From Harmonia axyridis (Eukaryota; Arthropoda; Insecta; Coleoptera; Coccinellidae), in the NCBI RefSeq assembly GCF_914767665.1, contig NC_059501.1, positions 53,506,798-53,570,797 on the forward strand: a stretch of 64,000 bases of DNA, in the 5' to 3' direction. The position numbers and the translations under genes are program-made. Below are positions 60,180 to 64,000 of the stretch, piece by piece. The notes below the pieces were generated by a model. The model saw only the letters and a program-made list of their open reading frames with translations. It did no database searches and was not told the origin of the DNA. Numbering within the stretch: the first letter of the stretch is position 1; each line of letters starts with the position of its first letter.

Positions 60180-63100
60180 ATGGCAGACTGGATTGGATAC
60201 CTTGTTTCTATAAAATTAGTAGGAGGCCTAGGTACTTATAATGGAGAAATTGTATCGGTGACACCTTCAACGATTTCTTTAATTCGAGCATTTCATAATG
60301 GAATTCCCCAACAGTCAAAAGAAACTGTAGAAATAAGGTTAGCATTGAAACAGTTCTTTTAGGATCTCTTTATTGAGATTTTTATTTTCAGTTCAAATGT
60401 GATTGAATCTTTGAAATTGATCGAACGAAAAATGCCTTCACCACAACAAACTAGTACAATTATTGTAAGGAAACCAGTGGCAAAAAAAGCAGCTAATAGA
60501 AATCAGAGCACCACTGAATATATTAACAAGGATGGAAACTTGTGTGTCAGAAGCAAACATATGGAAGAAACTATTAAAGTACATCAAACGGATATTTGCT
60601 CCAAAATCAATGTCAGTAACAAAAGAGATAAGAACCCAAAAAATAAATATTCAAAGGGTTGGAGAGATGAGGAATGCTTTGGTGCACCTACTACAGAAGA
60701 AATTACACAGGATTTTGATTTTGAGAGCAATTTAGCTTTATTTGATAAACAAGCACTCTGGGAGAAACTTAGTGGTAACCAGAAGCCTGACATTATCAAG
60801 CAAGCTGAATCAAAAAGGCCAATGAATTATAGGTATGATCTAATCATTGTTTATTAAAAGGGAAAGTTTAATCATCTAATATAAGTTATGACATATTATG
60901 AATTCACTAAATGAATTCCAAAAGTAATATGAAGAACTTTTCTGTCTATCTTGAAATAAGAAGTCTATGTGATGTACAGAGTATCCCCAATTCATAGATT
61001 CTGTAGGATTTCCTGGTTATGATTAGCGATAGAGACAAGTGGTGTTCACAACACTGCTTTTTTTTATCATACCAAAGATACCACAAACAGATTGGCTATA
61101 GCTGTTATAGTTTCTGTGGTACATTTGTGTTAGATTTTCAAATTTTGCTATCGGATATCAACTATATCTTATCTATTGTGAAATATATTGAAGTAGTTCA
61201 AATGGGTATTTATAGATATTTCTACATAGAATCAGAGTGTGCTAGTTTTTGAGAAATTGACATAACTCGCCCTTTTTTTAATGGAACACCCCCTTTATAA
61301 TTTTTTCATTCCATATTGTCATTGTATAATATTGACCCCAAGTCTTGTATACTCACCCTTTTAAATTGTAACTCGAAAAACTTTCGAGTTGTCACTTTTG
61401 AAATATTAGAATCCAGTGGTGTACTCATTTTTTTTTTTTGAGAAATTGAAATAACTTATTCTTTTTGTAATAGAAAACTCTATTCAGTCCCTCGCCAAAT
61501 TATTAGATGCACCTTTGATTCGATGTAAATTCTCAATTAAAAATGCTTTCAAATTGGTTTTTGAATATTGAATTGAAAATATATATTTGATATACTTCAT
61601 CTGGCAATGGTTTTCACAAATAATACATCAAGTTTGATAAAAATTATCGTAAGTAATTGCACAAGTGCATCAAAATTACCGATAATTTTGCATGACAGCG
61701 TGTTGTCATGAAAATGACCGAATGCAGTTTTTCAAAGAAAACACGCTGGAATGAGAAATTATCCGGTCATTTTGATGCACGAGTGTAATTCGGGGGAATA
61801 TTTCTGAATAAGCTATTACTTCACTTGTCAAACTGATGTAGAATGGAATTGCCATAGATTCGAAGTGTGTAAGATGCATAGAAACTATGCATCTATGAAC
61901 AGTGCAATTATCGCAGGACTGTTTCGCTTCCTACAATGCAATTATTGCTGTAATTTTCGATAATTGTTCTCCATCAACATAGAATTTTTGACAGGAGGGA
62001 AATATTCAGTTTAACACTGTTTCAACATAATTGAAAACGAAATTCTAATATTGTTTTGAGCCACCTTATGCCACTATGAGAGCTTCAATTATTTACCTCA
62101 TACTATCAATGCAAGATTGTATAGTCTGCTGCATTTGTGGATGATGATTTCATAAGTGGATATTCTTTCCAAGAGCTGTACTCTGTATGTGATCAGATCT
62201 TCAGCCACTTCTCTGTTCATTAGCCCCTACACATTTTTGATGGGGTTCATGTGGGGGCTATTATCTGGCCAATCCAACAAAGAGATATTTTGTTCACGTG
62301 AATATGTTCTTACAGACTGGTCTGTGTGGTAAGGAGCCCTAACTTTCATAAAAAAAATGGTTCTTAATTGAAAAACCAGTCTCTGACTTGTGGTAGCAAA
62401 CCAATTTTGCAAAACCTCTTTGTACTGATCTTGCCTTGTTTTCTTTCTTACCGCATCCTGTACCTTTTCCGTTGATCACTGATCAGAGTAGGGTGCTTAA
62501 CAGTCTGCAGCACCGTAGATATCAACTGGAAGAGGCCTGTACTGATTCATACTCTGGTAACAATATGTCAAAATATTTTGATCTTTTTATTCTTTGACAT
62601 CTACATGGTCATCCACATATGAAAAGGTAGAAACTAGTAAAATTCATATTGTGATGCCATTTGAGAACGTCCCCCAATGAGCTAAATGAAACAACCAAAA
62701 TTATAGTGGGAGGGGATGTTCCATTTAAAAATTAAATATGTGAGAATACCTATTAATGCCCTAACTAGATCAAATCAGTGGTGGTGTCTTTGGTTTTGAT
62801 GCTCTGTGAGAGCATTTTGGAAATAAAGGCCTTAGAGCAACAACGATACTTGCCACAAAACTAACTTTTGGACAAAAAGACATTTAAAAGTTTAAATCAA
62901 GTGCTGAAATACCAAGGAATGGAATGAATCAATTCAAAAGTATAATTTCGTGAAGTTCCAAACTTGAAGAAAGAAAAAAAAAATCTGCCCTGAAAGCCTG
63001 TACAATCATTTGTTAAAAACCCTGTATAAGACTATAAGATATTGTACAGAATTTCCCAAATTCGATGCTCACTGAGAGCTTCTCGAGAACTATAAGACTT

Positions 63101-63632
63101 AGATAATAAATCTTCAAGGACACCAGATCTCTTTTTTCGAAATAATTAAATATCTGAAAGCAGATCATAGATATCTTGTTTCTTTCTCGAGTTACAGGGC
63201 GTTTCTGAAAAATGACTTTCAAATATTGCGCCATATCTGGGTTTCAGTTTGGGATATTCAAAAAATTCTGAAAAATTTTTCAGTATTTTTTATGATTTAT
63301 ATGATACTCAGTTATTATATTTCTAATTTCAGACATGATCAAAATATCATCACTTCTGGACCTGTTTCATACAATCAAATTCAGGTACCTAAAAATGATT
63401 TTAGTGGATATGTAACTGATGGAGGGCTTGCCGTACCATGTATTAGCCCACTTTTGAGGAATAAATTATTTGAATGTGCTGAAAAAGTCGGTCTCACATG
63501 GGAGCGAAGAGTGGAGCTTATGGGAAGAGCTGCTACCGAAATTGCGATTGCGCTTATGGGCGGCGGTCATCGATTACAACCACAAAATTCTCACCAGTGG
63601 CCAACAGTGGTTGTGCTTTGTGGTCCTAATAG
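60180..63632 (+). CDS. Edc3: EDC3, enhancer of mRNA decapping 3 (exons 1-3; continues beyond the window)
   Basis: Exon 1 (60180-60337, ATG, MADWIGYLVSIKLVGGLGTY, AFHNGIPQQS) is the LSm-like domain that contacts Dcp2. Exon 2 (60392-60832) has a basic linker, NKYSKGWRDEECFG and the FDF motif ITQDFDFESNLALFDKQALW, which binds the DDX6/Me31B helicase. Exon 3 (63333-63632) starts HDQNIITSGPVSYNQIQVPK and enters the YjeF_N dimerisation domain (VPCISPLLRNKLFECAEKVG, ALMGGGHRLQPQNSHQWPTV, VVLCGPN). Introns are GT-AG and join in phase (AG|T, AG|A, AG|G). EDC3 acts in cytoplasmic P-bodies to stimulate decapping. The remaining exons are past 64000. Confidence 0.93.
61653..61800. repeat. Inverted-repeat MITE-like unit in EDC3 intron 2
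   Basis: Ends GTGCATCAAAATTACCGATA and, inverted, GTGCATCAAAATGACCGGAT. A second inverted pair (CAGCGTGTTGT and its partner ACACGCTGG) lies inside. No target duplication is clear. Confidence 0.65.
62040..62530 (-). pseudogene. Tc1-type transposase fragment in EDC3 intron 2
   Basis: Minus strand reads VLQNWFATTSQRLVFQL, KVRAPYHTDQSVRTYSREQN and ISLLDWPDNSPHMNPIKNV, the Tc1 block Q.D.AP.H....V..W......LDWP..SPD.NPIEN around the second Asp. It is broken by stops and lies antisense in the intron. Confidence 0.8.
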
Positions 63633-64000
63633 GTAAAATGTTCACTGCTGAAGAAAGAATTATGCATGTTACCCTAACCTTAAGGCTTAAATTTCTCTGT
63701 AACCTCTAGCATGCCAGTGTGTTGAAAAAATGTTCAAAAGTTAATGACGCAACCGCCGTATGTCGGCTAGAACAGTACTTCTTAGTTGAGCTATACAAAT
63801 TTTATGGATTTGAGGGAAAGGTGTTAGTCAAATGTTAGTGAAACTCTTGAACGCTTTCATAGATTTTCATGAAAATTCAAGGATTGAATCTAGAACAATG
63901 ACCGATATACAGTTCTAGTTAATAATCAGTCCCAAAAGGAGAACATTATATTTTAGATGCTGCATCTAGGAAAACAATCTCATCCAGTTGCCGAACATTC
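63633..64000 (+). other. Start of EDC3 intron 3
   Basis: Donor GTAAAATG at 63633. No acceptor or further exon recognised before the window end. Confidence 0.7.

Larger units (their letters stand above)
60833..63332 (+). other. EDC3 intron 2
   Basis: GT at 60833 to AG at 63332. Apart from the Tc1 fragment and the inverted-repeat unit nothing can be assigned in 60850-61650 or 62530-63330. Confidence 0.85.

Noticed and set aside
61019..61252. Plus-strand 77-codon Cys/Tyr-rich frame in EDC3 intron 2
   Set aside because: Lies in an intron, no signal peptide or family motif; expected by chance in AT-rich DNA.

Overview
The window looks like repeat-choked, AT-rich insect genomic DNA. Spliced eukaryotic genes, GT-AG introns and the mix of Jockey/CR1/I/RTE LINEs, Copia, BEL and Gypsy elements, hAT, Harbinger, Crypton and Penelope-like elements all fit an insect. 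A beetle is my best guess, but nothing here proves the order. Only the right end (about 57.6-64 kb) carries recognisable host genes: a CALML4-like EF-hand gene on the minus strand and the first three coding exons of EDC3 (mRNA decapping enhancer) on the plus strand. Everything to the left is transposable-element sequence, much of it nested.

Layout. 0-2.5 kb: CR1-like LINE with a PHD-type ORF1 (minus). 2.5-3.6 kb: internally deleted Jockey LINE. 3.6-5.4 kb: Penelope-like remnant with inverted arms and hammerhead-like ends, then the 3' end of a LINE with a restriction-like endonuclease, all sitting in (TA)n tracts. 5.9-8.5 kb: LINE fragments and one intact stand-alone ORF1. 8.7-21.9 kb: a circularly permuted Copia element broken up by a hAT element, a CR1-type ORF1-only element, a BEL fragment and a short gag-only LTR element that itself contains a 494-bp MITE. 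21.9-24.4 kb: a foldback element, Gypsy pol debris and a pogo/Tigger-like transposase remnant. 25-32.1 kb: an I/Jockey-type LINE with RNase H, interrupted by a tRNA-derived SINE and by a Crypton whose three-exon tyrosine recombinase gene is open. 32.3-41.7 kb: a PIF/Harbinger transposon with TIRs and a TAA target duplication, holding a nested full-length RTE LINE (12-bp duplication). 41.8-45.8 kb: another LINE. 48.1-52.5 kb: a young Gypsy element with matched LTRs. 53.3-57.5 kb: a nearly full-length CR1-like LINE with PHD ORF1.

Most interesting signals. (1) The SINE at 27210-27454 contains a textbook hammerhead ribozyme (27232-27307, minus) behind a pol III tRNA head, with nine-base loop-loop complementarity. 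(2) The Gypsy element at 48118-52473 has one open 765-codon frame fusing a DEK/SAP-like N-terminus, Gag, protease and the integrase tail without any RT or integrase core, plus a leader of tandem primer-site-like repeats. (3) The Harbinger transposase and MADF genes are interdigitated: each 3' exon lies in the intron of the other, on opposite strands. (4) The Crypton gene keeps all its catalytic residues and is bordered by paired palindromes. (5) Penelope-like ends show a hammerhead core in which the C3-G8 pair seems replaced by U-A.

Reading frames were judged by eye from the sequence. Family assignments rest on motif recognition, not on database searches.
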